Assembly: GCA_002308595.1 (NCBI GenBank)
Contig: DBWH01000038.1
Span: 32,281 to 41,571 of the forward strand
Direction of reading: 5' to 3'
Source: Mageeibacillus sp. UBA1243
GTDB lineage: Bacteria; Bacillota; Clostridia; UBA1212
Length of the DNA stretch: 9,291 bases
The translations under genes and the position numbers were made by a program. Positions 1-5,516 of this stretch are shown here, in pieces. Within the stretch, counting starts at the first letter, position 1. Each line of letters opens with the position of its first letter. The notes under the pieces were generated by a model. The model ran no database searches and had not been told where the DNA came from. It worked only from the letters and a program-made list of their open reading frames with translations.

Positions 1-237
1 GTCGCAACAGTCGTAAGAGCCGAAGCCAAGCTCGAAATCAACTCGCACGACTACATCTCAAGGCTCCACTCCGGCCGCGACGAGGAGTTCAATGACGAAT
101 ACACGGGCGCCCACCTCGAGTTCTTCAAGAGGCTTGCCGACATCTCGGCGGCATCAGCTGCCGCCAATGCCGCTCTCCCGTCCGGGGCACCAACCGAAGC
201 CTCAGGTCCCGTCACCTCAGTGAAAAAAGCGGAATAA
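1..237 (+). CDS. C-terminal fragment of an unrecognised protein
   Basis: Frame 1 is open from the first base to a TAA TAA double stop, giving the last 78 residues of a protein whose start lies outside the window. The first half is charged and helix-prone (AEAKLEINSHDYISRL, then DEEFNDEYTGAHLEFFKRLADIS). The end is a low-complexity tail rich in Ala, Ser and Pro (ISAASAAANAALPSG) closing with VKKAE. Codons are GC-rich at third positions, like the signalling operon downstream and unlike the next gene. I do not recognise the family and see no membrane segment or catalytic motif. Only 28 bp separate it from the next gene, so the two may share a transcript, although their base composition differs sharply. 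Confidence 0.7.
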   Translation, partial: VATVVRAEAKLEINSHDYISRLHSGRDEEFNDEYTGAHLEFFKRLADISAASAAANAALPSGAPTEASGPVTSVKKAE

Positions 238-265
238 TAACTGTATTTCCGTTAGGATAGTCAAT

Positions 266-946
266 GTGGGGATTAACATTATGAATTGCGAAACCATTTA
301 CCCTAAGGAAACATGGAACGAGAACGAAACAAATGAAAGATACGATAAGAGTAATCCTGACTCTTTTATTAAACAATTCGGGGATGACTTAACAAACAGA
401 GGACTGAAATTTGAATCGAACAGTCAGGTGTTAGATTTAGTAAAAAAACACAAAAAAGACCTTGTTCCAGTTGTTATAAACTATTATGAAAAAGCAAAAC
501 TTCGTAAGGTTACAAATGAACAACATTTTTTTCTGCAATGTCTAAGTCTGCGTGGCCTTAGAGATGTCGCACCTATGCTAATTCGAGATTTTTATGATGA
601 ACAGACTGACCGTCTTACAAGGTGGTATATTTCGGATTGTCTTTTTACAATTCGCGCAGAGGAATATCTCAGCGACTATATGAAAATAGTATTGAACAAG
701 TCGTTTGGAATAAACCGGCAAATGATTGTTTTGTTGCTGGGAAAAATCAAAGATTCTGAAGCAATCCACGTTCTGATAAGTCTTCTTGAGGACGACGATG
801 TTCAATTGCATGCATTAATTGCTTTGGGTGAATATAAAAATATAGAATTACGACCTGTTTTCAATCGTTTTCTAAAATCAAAGAAAACAGAAATACGGAA
901 TGTTGCTAAAAGGGCGTTGGCAAAGATCGATAAGATACGAGAATGA
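266..946 (+). CDS. small HEAT-repeat-like protein, AT-rich
   Basis: A 226-residue, Lys/Glu-rich soluble protein with no signal peptide or membrane segment. From about residue 85 to the end it reads as paired amphipathic helices with the spacing of HEAT/PBS-lyase-type repeats. The clearest are residues 149-175 (RQMIVLLLGKIKDSEAIHVL), 178-205 (DVQLHALIALGEYKN) and 207-224 (EIRNVAKRALAKI). Such repeats normally make protein-binding scaffolds; no enzymatic motif is visible. The GTG at 266 has an AGGA at 254-257 about 8 nt upstream. An in-frame ATG at 281 with a GGGG run before it is an alternative start. Base composition is far lower in GC than every other gene here (roughly 35-40% by eye), suggesting a different origin. 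Small HEAT proteins can be immunity or binding partners of a neighbouring toxin, but nothing visible upstream supports that. The specific function is unknown. Confidence 0.75.
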   Translation: MGINIMNCETIYPKETWNENETNERYDKSNPDSFIKQFGDDLTNRGLKFESNSQVLDLVKKHKKDLVPVVINYYEKAKLRKVTNEQHFFLQCLSLRGLRDVAPMLIRDFYDEQTDRLTRWYISDCLFTIRAEEYLSDYMKIVLNKSFGINRQMIVLLLGKIKDSEAIHVLISLLEDDDVQLHALIALGEYKNIELRPVFNRFLKSKKTEIRNVAKRALAKIDKIRE

Positions 947-1115
947 TTTTATCTGCAAGACTTCACTGGACTGGTACGGGAAAGCATTAATGGGTTCAAC
1001 AGTGTCTTGTGATGTTTTTTCACTAAGGTCACGCTACCATCCGGCACTACTGAGGAATAGTCTCCCCGGAGCGTTTTAAACCTCCTCAAAACCTTAAAAC
1101 CCCTCCAAAAAGTCA
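947..1115. other. intergenic stretch, nothing recognised
   Basis: About 170 bp between the HEAT-like gene and the tRNA promoter. I see no reading frame with a ribosome binding site, no convincing rho-independent terminator and no repeat. The run TGATGTTTTTTCAC near 1012 has T residues but no stem of useful length in front of it. Confidence 0.5.
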
Positions 1116-1144
1116 TTGACACAAAATTTACTTTTTGTTATACT
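1116..1144 (+). promoter_or_regulatory. sigma-A promoter of tRNA-His
   Basis: A perfect -35 box TTGACA at 1116-1121 and a near-perfect -10 box TATACT at 1139-1144 are separated by 17 bp. Transcription would start near 1151, about 5 nt before the mature tRNA 5' end at 1156. The AT-rich spacer and near-consensus boxes fit a strong constitutive stable-RNA promoter. Confidence 0.9.
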
Positions 1145-1155
1145 CTCTAAGCCAC

Positions 1156-1233
1156 GGTGGCTATAGCTCAGTTGGTTAGAGTACCAGGTTGTGGCCCTGG
1201 GGGTCGTGGGTTCGAGTCCCACTAGCCACCCCA
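1156..1233 (+). tRNA. tRNA-His (anticodon GTG) with encoded CCA
   Basis: A full cloverleaf can be drawn. The acceptor stem is 1157-1163 (GTGGCTA) with 1223-1229 (TAGCCAC). The extra G(-1) at 1156 faces C73 at 1230, the hallmark of tRNA-His recognised by histidyl-tRNA synthetase. The D stem is 1166-1169 with 1179-1182 (last pair G·U). The anticodon stem is 1184-1188 with 1196-1200, and anticodon GTG sits at 1191-1193 in loop TTGTGGC. The T stem is 1206-1210 with 1218-1222 and its loop is TTCGAGT. CCA is encoded at 1231-1233. The gene has its own promoter and terminator, so it is a monocistronic tRNA unit. Its T-arm and 3' end recur several times just downstream. Confidence 0.97.
1213..1227 (+). 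repeat. direct repeat, copy 1 (inside tRNA-His)
   Basis: The 15-mer CGAGTCCCACTAGCC covers part of the T loop, the 3' T stem and the start of the 3' acceptor strand. It recurs exactly at 1525-1539, 312 bp downstream. Confidence 0.9.
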
Positions 1234-1272
1234 TGAAAAAAGCAATCCCAGTGTCGGGATTGCTTTTTTCAT
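1233..1272 (+). terminator. rho-independent terminator of tRNA-His
   Basis: A perfect 17-bp inverted repeat, 1233-1249 with 1256-1272, has a 6-nt loop. The core GCAATCCC/GGGATTGC is followed by TTTTTTC on the descending arm. An A-run mirrors the T-run on the ascending arm, so the hairpin could act in either direction. It begins at the CCA end of the tRNA. Confidence 0.9.
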
Positions 1273-1282
1273 GTGACCAAAC

Positions 1283-1534
1283 GTGGGACTCGAACCCGAG
1301 AGGGTTTCGGCGTTAAGCAAATCTTCCGGTGGATGATTTGCAGCCGAAATCGCGAAAGGGGGGCCCCGAAAAATCGTAAGATTTTATGGGGTAAAGGAGC
1401 CTCAGCGACGGGAACGAAGTCTTTCAAGAGTATTATCTATTAAACCTCTTGGAAGACGCAGTCGTCGGCGCTTGGGGCGACGTGCTTGAGCAGCGCCGCA
1501 TGCGAGCGAAGCGAAGCAGGCGGGCGAGTCCCAC
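1283..1534. repeat. structured element bounded by inverted tRNA T-arm copies
   Basis: The ends pair with each other: GTGGGACTCG (1283-1292) with CGAGTCCCAC (1525-1534), then CCCG (1295-1298) with CGGG (1521-1524) across an AA bulge. The left end is the reverse complement of the tRNA T-arm (15 identical bases). Inside lie consecutive hairpins. Helix 1303-1311 with 1343-1351 (9 bp, one G·U) is capped by 1317-1323 with 1335-1341 (7 bp). Helix 1364-1368 with 1387-1391 leads, after one mismatch, into 1370-1375 with 1380-1385 and closes with a GTAA (GNRA-type) loop. Helix 1419-1430 with 1446-1457 has 12 bp and one G·U. No convincing ORF is present; the short frames crossing it lack ribosome binding sites. 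It could be a small non-autonomous mobile repeat with structured ends, or the template of a structured RNA. I cannot name a family. Confidence 0.7.
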
Positions 1535-1539
1535 TAGCC
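1525..1539 (+). repeat. direct repeat, copy 2 (tRNA-His 3' fragment)
   Basis: An exact copy of the 15-mer at 1213-1227. It includes acceptor-stem bases specific to this tRNA-His, so it is more than a generic T-arm match. It forms the right end of the structured element. The arrangement resembles the duplicated tRNA 3' end left at an attachment site, but no integrase gene is present. Confidence 0.8.
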
Positions 1540-1572
1540 CAAATAGCAGTAATAAACAGGGTAAACGGCGTA

Positions 1573-1587
1573 CCACTCGCCACCCCA
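1573..1587 (+). repeat. third, imperfect copy of the tRNA-His 3' end
   Basis: CCACTCGCCACCCCA matches the tRNA-His 3' terminus at 1219-1233, including CCA, at 14 of 15 positions (A to C at 1578). It is not preceded by the rest of a tRNA, so it is a fragment. Confidence 0.7.
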
Positions 1588-1609
1588 CCTTCAGTAATAA
1601 AAAGATAAC

Positions 1610-1646
1610 GGGACTCGAACCCGTCAGCTTTTCCGGTTGATAATTT
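1610..1646. repeat. decayed 5' end of a second copy of the structured element
   Basis: GGGACTCGAACCCG at 1610-1623 is identical to 1285-1298 of the full element. TTCCGGTTGATAATTT at 1631-1646 matches 1324-1339 at 14 of 16 positions. The two matches keep their order but are about 18 bp closer together, so this looks like a deleted, degenerate copy. Its second block overlaps the -35 box of the next promoter. Confidence 0.6.
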
Positions 1647-1665
1647 CCCCACGTCTTTGTAAAAT
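1637..1665 (+). promoter_or_regulatory. probable sigma-A promoter of the signalling operon
   Basis: TTGATA at 1637-1642 and TAAAAT at 1660-1665 are separated by exactly 17 bp, and TG directly precedes the -10. A start near 1672 would leave a leader of about 46 nt before the ATG at 1718. The -35 lies inside the decayed repeat at 1610-1646. Confidence 0.6.
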
Positions 1666-1717
1666 ACTTCCATCAGTGATTCGTATTGGCGTGTGCGAGG
1701 ATGAGGGGACAGTTTTT

Positions 1718-3385
1718 ATGAAAGTTGTGAAAACAACTCTTTGGCGGTTGGCGTTTTATTATCTGCTGCTTGCGGTCAGCATTATTCCGTGCGCCAATAT
1801 CATACCCGACGCGTTCCCGACACGAAATCTCTCGACAATTTATCTCCTGTTTTTCAGCGCCTGCCTTATAAGATACTACTCGTACAGGGTTGCCGGCAAG
1901 GGGCCTCTGCCGTTTTTGATCAAGGCGCTCTCGTGGATGGAGTTTCTGCTGCTTCTGCTGCGCGGCCTCAAGTACAGTGTTTTTGCCGGCGTTGACGTGC
2001 TTGCGCGCCACACGTGGTACCTGTATTACCTGCCGATGCTCCTGATGCCCACGTTCCTCCTTTATATTGCTCTTCTCGTGTCACCTGACGGAGACCTTCA
2101 CATCAAAAAACGATGGTACGTTTTCGGCGCGGTCTCTGCGGCTCTTATCGCGTTTGTACTAACCAATGACCTCCACGGCCTTGTGTTCAGATTCAACCCC
2201 GGTTTTGCAAACTGGAACAGCGACTATTCGCGCACGGCTCTCTTCTTTGTGACGACGGCGTGGCAGTACGTGCTTTACTTATTGGCGATGTTGATCCTTG
2301 TGGTCAAGTGCCGCATCACCAACGCCAAAAAGTACTCGTGGCTGACCCTGATTCCCTTCGCAATCGGAATTGCGATGAACGTGCTTCTGATGACCGAAAC
2401 GATGCCGAATATCAAAGGCTCCTTCATTATCGAGTTCCCGGAGGCGATGATTTTTATGGTTGCCGGTGTCCTCGAGTGCTGCATGCAGCTGGGGCTCATA
2501 CCCACAAACTCAAACTACGGCAAGCTGTTCGGTATTTTTTCGCTGTCGGCGCAGATTACGGACAAAAACGGTACGCCTGTGTACATGTCAAAAACGAGCG
2601 CGCCGCTGACGGAGGAGCAGTTTAACGGGCCCGACGGCGCGAGGATCGACGAGCACACTGTCCTTCACAAAATGGAACTGCCCGGCGGCTTCGGCTTCTG
2701 GCAGGACGATATGACCGAGCTTGACAGGCTGAACGGTGAGCTGGAACTCGCCAAGGAAGAGCTCTCGCAGGAGACGGAGCTCCTTCGCCTTCAGAACGAA
2801 CTTCGCGAAAACGAGGCGAAAATCGAGCAGCGGAGCGCGGTCTACGACGCTATCGCCAAGGACACCCGCCGCCAGTCGGGAGAAATCTCAAATCTTGCTA
2901 AAACTGCGAGAAAAACGGATGACCCGGCAATGAGGGAACAGTGCCGCAAACGCATAACTCTCTTTGCCTCATACATAAAAAGATACGCAAACCTCATGCT
3001 CCTGTCGTACGAGAACAGGACGATTGAAACGGGCGAACTTGCCCTGTCTTTCTCGGAAGTTCTCAGGTACTTAAACTTTGCGGGCATACCCGGCGAGCTC
3101 GTCTGCGACGCGTCGGGCTCCGTGAGCGCGGAAAAAGCCCTTGCCATGTTCAAGGTCTTCGGGGCGCTCATCACCGACAATATACAGTCACTGAAAGGCG
3201 TTATCATAAGCCTCCCTGAGAGCGACAAAACCGTCTGCAAGCTGACCCTCGAAAACGTTGAGGCGGGTGTGGCGGAAGAATCGCGCGAGCTGCTTTCAAA
3301 CGCGGGCATCAAATGGGACTCGGTCTACGAGGACGACGTGACCTACCTCTCGTTCACGCTTTCCGAAAGGGGGCAGAGTCTATGA
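1718..3385 (+). CDS. 7TM sensor protein with degenerate histidine-kinase core
   Basis: A 555-residue membrane sensor. The ATG at 1718 is preferred over upstream in-frame starts because GAGGGG (1703-1708) lies 9 nt before it. Residues ~8-260 hold seven or eight hydrophobic segments with the LTNDLHGLVFRF signature (148-159) that I associate with the N-terminal 7TM domain of Firmicutes histidine kinases. Residues ~270-330 look PAS-like (AQITDKNGTPVYMS), followed by an acidic coiled coil (~333-372). The region where a DHp domain should be (~370-430) contains no histidine. The following ATPase-like segment (~440-550) has no clear N box and no DxGxG or GxG boxes, so I infer it cannot phosphorylate itself. 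It probably senses a signal at the membrane and controls the adjacent active kinase. Its stop overlaps the next start (ATGA). Confidence 0.85.
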   Translation: MKVVKTTLWRLAFYYLLLAVSIIPCANIIPDAFPTRNLSTIYLLFFSACLIRYYSYRVAGKGPLPFLIKALSWMEFLLLLLRGLKYSVFAGVDVLARHTWYLYYLPMLLMPTFLLYIALLVSPDGDLHIKKRWYVFGAVSAALIAFVLTNDLHGLVFRFNPGFANWNSDYSRTALFFVTTAWQYVLYLLAMLILVVKCRITNAKKYSWLTLIPFAIGIAMNVLLMTETMPNIKGSFIIEFPEAMIFMVAGVLECCMQLGLIPTNSNYGKLFGIFSLSAQITDKNGTPVYMSKTSAPLTEEQFNGPDGARIDEHTVLHKMELPGGFGFWQDDMTELDRLNGELELAKEELSQETELLRLQNELRENEAKIEQRSAVYDAIAKDTRRQSGEISNLAKTARKTDDPAMREQCRKRITLFASYIKRYANLMLLSYENRTIETGELALSFSEVLRYLNFAGIPGELVCDASGSVSAEKALAMFKVFGALITDNIQSLKGVIISLPESDKTVCKLTLENVEAGVAEESRELLSNAGIKWDSVYEDDVTYLSFTLSERGQSL

Positions 3386-4620
3386 CGCCAATGTATCTTC
3401 TGTCGGAATTCGCAAGGTCCCTCTTCTCGCTGTGGTCGCTGATCATCTGCCTTAACAGCCTGTTCAGCCTCGTGCGCTCGGTCGTCCTGAAACGCCTGAG
3501 ATACGCCGCCCTCGCGCTTGCCCCGTTTGCCTGCAGCTATTTCCTGTGGCAGGTTCTGTTTGACGTGCATATGCTTGGCGGCAAGGAGGGCGAAGCGGCC
3601 GTCTCCGCTGCTCTCTGCAGCATCCCGTTTATATACTGGATTCTTATGCTTCTTGCGCTCACTGCGGCAGCGCTTGTCACCCGCATTGCCGTGAGCCGCT
3701 ACGGAAGGAACAGTGTAACGCCCGATGCCGTCAAGCAGTGCCTCGACCGTATCCCGTGCGGTGTCTGCTGCTTTGGCGATGACGGAAGGGTCCTTTTCTC
3801 AAACGTCTGCATGAACAGGCTCTGCGTTGCCGTGACGGGTGAAAGGCTCTCTGACGGCAGGAAGCTTTCGGATGCCGCCAATGGCCTTGTGGTGAACGCT
3901 GAAGGCCGCAAGTGGCGCTTTACGGCAAGCGAACTTACCTTTGACGGTGAGAAACTCCACGAACTCATTGCATCCGACGTAACGGCCGAATATGCCGAGA
4001 CAGAGGCACTCCAAAAGGACAAGGAGGAGCTCTCGACCCTCAACCGGAAGCTCAAGGAGTATATGCTCGGCATTGACGAGTCAGTCAGGCGCAGGGAGAT
4101 TCTCCAGGCAAAGGTGAACATACACGACGAAATGAACCGCCTGATGCTCTCAACCGCGGCTGTCGCGAGTGAAGATTCTGCCGCGGAAGAAAGGATTTTC
4201 TCACTCTGGGAGCAAAACGCTCTGCTCCTCTGCATGGAGGCAGACAGAAGCTCAGACTCGGAAGAACTGACAGGTATCGAAAAACTCGGCGAGGCCCTCA
4301 AAGTAACTATCGTGTGGAAAAACGAGCTTCCCGAATCGCTGACCGACAGGAGGCGCGAGCTGTTCTTCTCAGCCGCAAAAGAAGCCGTTGTAAATGCCGC
4401 CAAGCACGCAGGCGCAAAGCAGGTCGAAATCTCCTTCAGCGAGACAGACGACGAAATACGCTGCTCGTTTGCGAACGACGGAAAGCTCCCTGACGGCAAG
4501 GTGAAGTTTGCCGGAGGGCTCAGCAACCTGTCGCTCCTTGCAAAGAGGCAGGGCGGGAGCATTGAGACTGACATTGGCGGTGTCTTTAAGGTAAGTCTTG
4601 TTTTTCCGAAGAATACTTAA
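3382..4620 (+). CDS. membrane sensor histidine kinase, HisKA_3/NarX-DesK type
   Basis: A 412-residue kinase. The start ATG at 3382 overlaps the previous stop as ATGA, with AAAGGGGG (3366-3373) as ribosome binding site, which implies translational coupling. Three hydrophobic segments (~10-33, 41-60, 81-105) anchor it. A PAS-like domain follows (~116-200, starting LDRIPCGVCCFGDDGRVLFS), then a coiled coil (~205-240). The phosphoacceptor motif is VNIHDEMNRL with His248 followed by Asp-Glu, as in HisKA_3 kinases. The ATPase domain shows an N box at 333-342 (KEAVVNAAKH, Asn338), a G1 box NDG (365-367) and a G2 box GGLSNL (378-383). All catalytic elements missing from its partner are intact here, so this is the likely ATP-dependent phosphodonor for the response regulator encoded next. 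The signal is unknown. Confidence 0.92.
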   Translation: MTPMYLLSEFARSLFSLWSLIICLNSLFSLVRSVVLKRLRYAALALAPFACSYFLWQVLFDVHMLGGKEGEAAVSAALCSIPFIYWILMLLALTAAALVTRIAVSRYGRNSVTPDAVKQCLDRIPCGVCCFGDDGRVLFSNVCMNRLCVAVTGERLSDGRKLSDAANGLVVNAEGRKWRFTASELTFDGEKLHELIASDVTAEYAETEALQKDKEELSTLNRKLKEYMLGIDESVRRREILQAKVNIHDEMNRLMLSTAAVASEDSAAEERIFSLWEQNALLLCMEADRSSDSEELTGIEKLGEALKVTIVWKNELPESLTDRRRELFFSAAKEAVVNAAKHAGAKQVEISFSETDDEIRCSFANDGKLPDGKVKFAGGLSNLSLLAKRQGGSIETDIGGVFKVSLVFPKNT

Positions 4621-4621
4621 A

Positions 4622-4641
4622 TATCAGCCGTGCGGCTGATG
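4622..4641. promoter_or_regulatory. dyad operator candidate, copy 1 (upstream of response regulator)
   Basis: ATCAGCCG-TG-CGGCTGAT is a perfect 8+8 inverted repeat at 4623-4640. With one flanking base on each side it matches the site at 5406-5425 at 19 of 20 positions. It starts one base after the kinase stop. No T-run follows, so it is not a terminator. Size and symmetry suit a dimeric LuxR/NarL-type regulator. A -10-like TAAAAT lies at 4662-4667, centred 33 bp from the dyad centre. An RNA hairpin role is the alternative. Confidence 0.6.
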
Positions 4642-4681
4642 CGGACGGGACAGAAAAAGTGTAAAATCAATCTCAGAAAAG

Positions 4682-4690
4682 GAAAGGAGG
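4682..4690 (+). promoter_or_regulatory. ribosome binding site fixing a GTG start
   Basis: GAAAGGAGG is the best Shine-Dalgarno match in the window and stands 8 nt before the GTG at 4699. It decides the response regulator start against an earlier in-frame ATG at 4639, which would add a non-homologous tail in front of the receiver domain. Confidence 0.85.
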
Positions 4691-4698
4691 CGGATGAC

Positions 4699-5337
4699 GT
4701 GGCGTACAACGTGCTTATTGTGGAAGACCAGGATATACCGCGCGAGCTGTTTGAAATTTACATCAAGACGAGCGGCATGTTCAACCATCTGCTTTCGATC
4801 ACAAGCGCCTCAGCGGCGATGTCGGTCTGCAGGAACAACAAGGTCGACCTGATCCTGATGGACGTTATGACGGAGCTTGACAGGAGCGGTCTTGATGCGG
4901 CGGAGGAAATCAAGCAGCAGTTCCCGCAGATTAAAATCATAATTGTCACGTCGATGCCCGAATACTCCTGGCTTTCGCGCGCAAAGTCAATCGGGATCGA
5001 TTCGTTCTGGTACAAGGACGGCCAGAAAGAGGGTCTGATGGACGTGATGGAGCGAACGATGGCGGGAGAGCATATTTACCCCGACGAGACGCCTCTTATA
5101 CGGATCGGCAATGCAACAAACCACGAGTTCACGGAGCGCGAGCTTGACGTGCTAAAAGAGCTCACAACGGGCGATACGAACGCCGAGATTGCCGAGCGGC
5201 TGTTTATATCCGTGGCGACCGTAAAGAGCCATATCCAGCATCTGATGGAAAAGACGGGCTTCAAAACACGCACCGAACTTGTGTCGGAGGCGAGGGGGCT
5301 CGGAATCGTGATAAAAAGCAGGCGCGAAGAGAAATAG
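4699..5337 (+). CDS. NarL/LuxR-family response regulator
   Basis: A 212-residue two-domain regulator starting at GTG 4699, so that the protein begins directly with the receiver strand AYNVLIVEDQ. The receiver domain (2-~122) has the acidic pair Glu9/Asp10, phosphoacceptor Asp55 (LILMD), Thr84 (IIIVTS) and Lys106 (FWYKDG), all expected positions. A linker leads to a LuxR-type helix-turn-helix (~144-205: FTERELDVLKELTTGDTNAEIAERL, with recognition helix SVATVKSHIQHLMEKTG). It is presumably phosphorylated by the HisKA_3 kinase encoded 79 bp upstream; that kinase class typically pairs with NarL-type regulators. A perfect dyad in front of this gene and in front of the next large gene suggests autoregulation plus control of that gene. 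A terminator follows directly. Confidence 0.95.
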   Translation: MAYNVLIVEDQDIPRELFEIYIKTSGMFNHLLSITSASAAMSVCRNNKVDLILMDVMTELDRSGLDAAEEIKQQFPQIKIIIVTSMPEYSWLSRAKSIGIDSFWYKDGQKEGLMDVMERTMAGEHIYPDETPLIRIGNATNHEFTERELDVLKELTTGDTNAEIAERLFISVATVKSHIQHLMEKTGFKTRTELVSEARGLGIVIKSRREEK

Positions 5338-5352
5338 CCAATGAAACAAACG

Positions 5353-5389
5353 CAGCTGAAAAACCTTTCGGGATTTCAGCTGTTTTTTT
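5353..5389 (+). terminator. rho-independent terminator of the signalling operon
   Basis: CAGCTGAAA (5353-5361) pairs with TTTCAGCTG (5374-5382). A short inner CC/GG helix and a small loop complete the hairpin, and seven T residues follow (5383-5389). It begins 15 bp after the response regulator stop and separates the operon from the Cys-rich protein gene. Confidence 0.93.
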
Positions 5390-5405
5390 GTAAAAAAACC
5401 GCCTT

Positions 5406-5425
5406 TATCAGCCGTTCGGCTGATG
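5406..5425. promoter_or_regulatory. dyad operator candidate, copy 2 (upstream of Cys-rich protein)
   Basis: ATCAGCCG-TT-CGGCTGAT is a perfect 8+8 inverted repeat at 5407-5424, identical in both arms to the copy at 4623-4640. It lies between the operon terminator and the Cys-rich protein gene, 88 bp before its ATG. No T-run follows. AATAAT at 5446-5451 is centred 33 bp downstream, the same spacing as at copy 1. That would place the dyad near -43, a class II activator position. Confidence 0.65.
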
Positions 5426-5434
5426 TAAAACGCC

Positions 5435-5466
5435 TTGAAATCGGCAATAATACAAGAGACTATAAA
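5435..5466 (+). promoter_or_regulatory. candidate promoter region of Cys-rich protein gene
   Basis: Two readings are possible. One uses AATAAT (5446-5451) as -10, with the dyad in place of a -35. The other uses TTGAAA (5435-5440) and TATAAA (5461-5466), which are 20 bp apart, too wide for good constitutive activity. Either way the promoter looks weak without an activator. The transcription start cannot be fixed from sequence. Confidence 0.4.
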
Positions 5467-5480
5467 TATAACGAGGAAAT

Positions 5481-5516
5481 ATGCCTATAAACGTTTTTGA
5501 AAGGAGTATGCAATGA
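5481..5516 (+). CDS. possible 11-codon leader peptide ORF
   Basis: ATG at 5481 opens a frame encoding MPINVFERSMQ. It ends in TGA at 5514-5516, overlapping the ATG of the large gene as ATGA. GAGGA at 5473-5477 lies just upstream at a short spacing. If translated it would couple to the large ORF. The large gene has its own good ribosome binding site inside this ORF, so the leader may be chance. Confidence 0.25.
   Translation: MPINVFERSMQ

Noticed and set aside
1..237. Assigning the N-terminally truncated fragment to a named family
   Set aside because: Only 78 residues with a low-complexity end are visible; no motif is specific enough.
1624..1640. A third, degenerate copy of the ATCAGCCG/CGGCTGAT dyad before the signalling operon (TCAGC ... 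GGTTGA)
   Set aside because: The arms match only partly, the spacing is one base longer, and the sequence is already explained by the decayed repeat and the -35 box.
1610..1665. Possible minus-strand tRNA ending in the T-arm at 1610-1623, likewise at 1283-1298
   Set aside because: Only a T-arm can be drawn; no D arm, anticodon arm or matching acceptor strand is found at the required distances on the minus strand.
1440..1673. Short open frames on both strands across the repeat region (1440-1673 minus, 1449-1640 plus)
   Set aside because: No Shine-Dalgarno sequence, no recognisable product, and the DNA is better explained by inverted repeats and tRNA fragments.
3699..4574. A 291-codon minus-strand open frame opposite the kinase gene
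   Set aside because: Its product is a Ser/Leu-rich shadow of the kinase frame with no recognisable domain; the plus strand encodes a complete PAS-HisKA_3-ATPase protein.
4623..4640. Reading the dyad hairpins at 4623-4640 and 5407-5424 as terminators
   Set aside because: Neither is followed by a T-run, and the second lies just after a good rho-independent terminator at 5353-5389.
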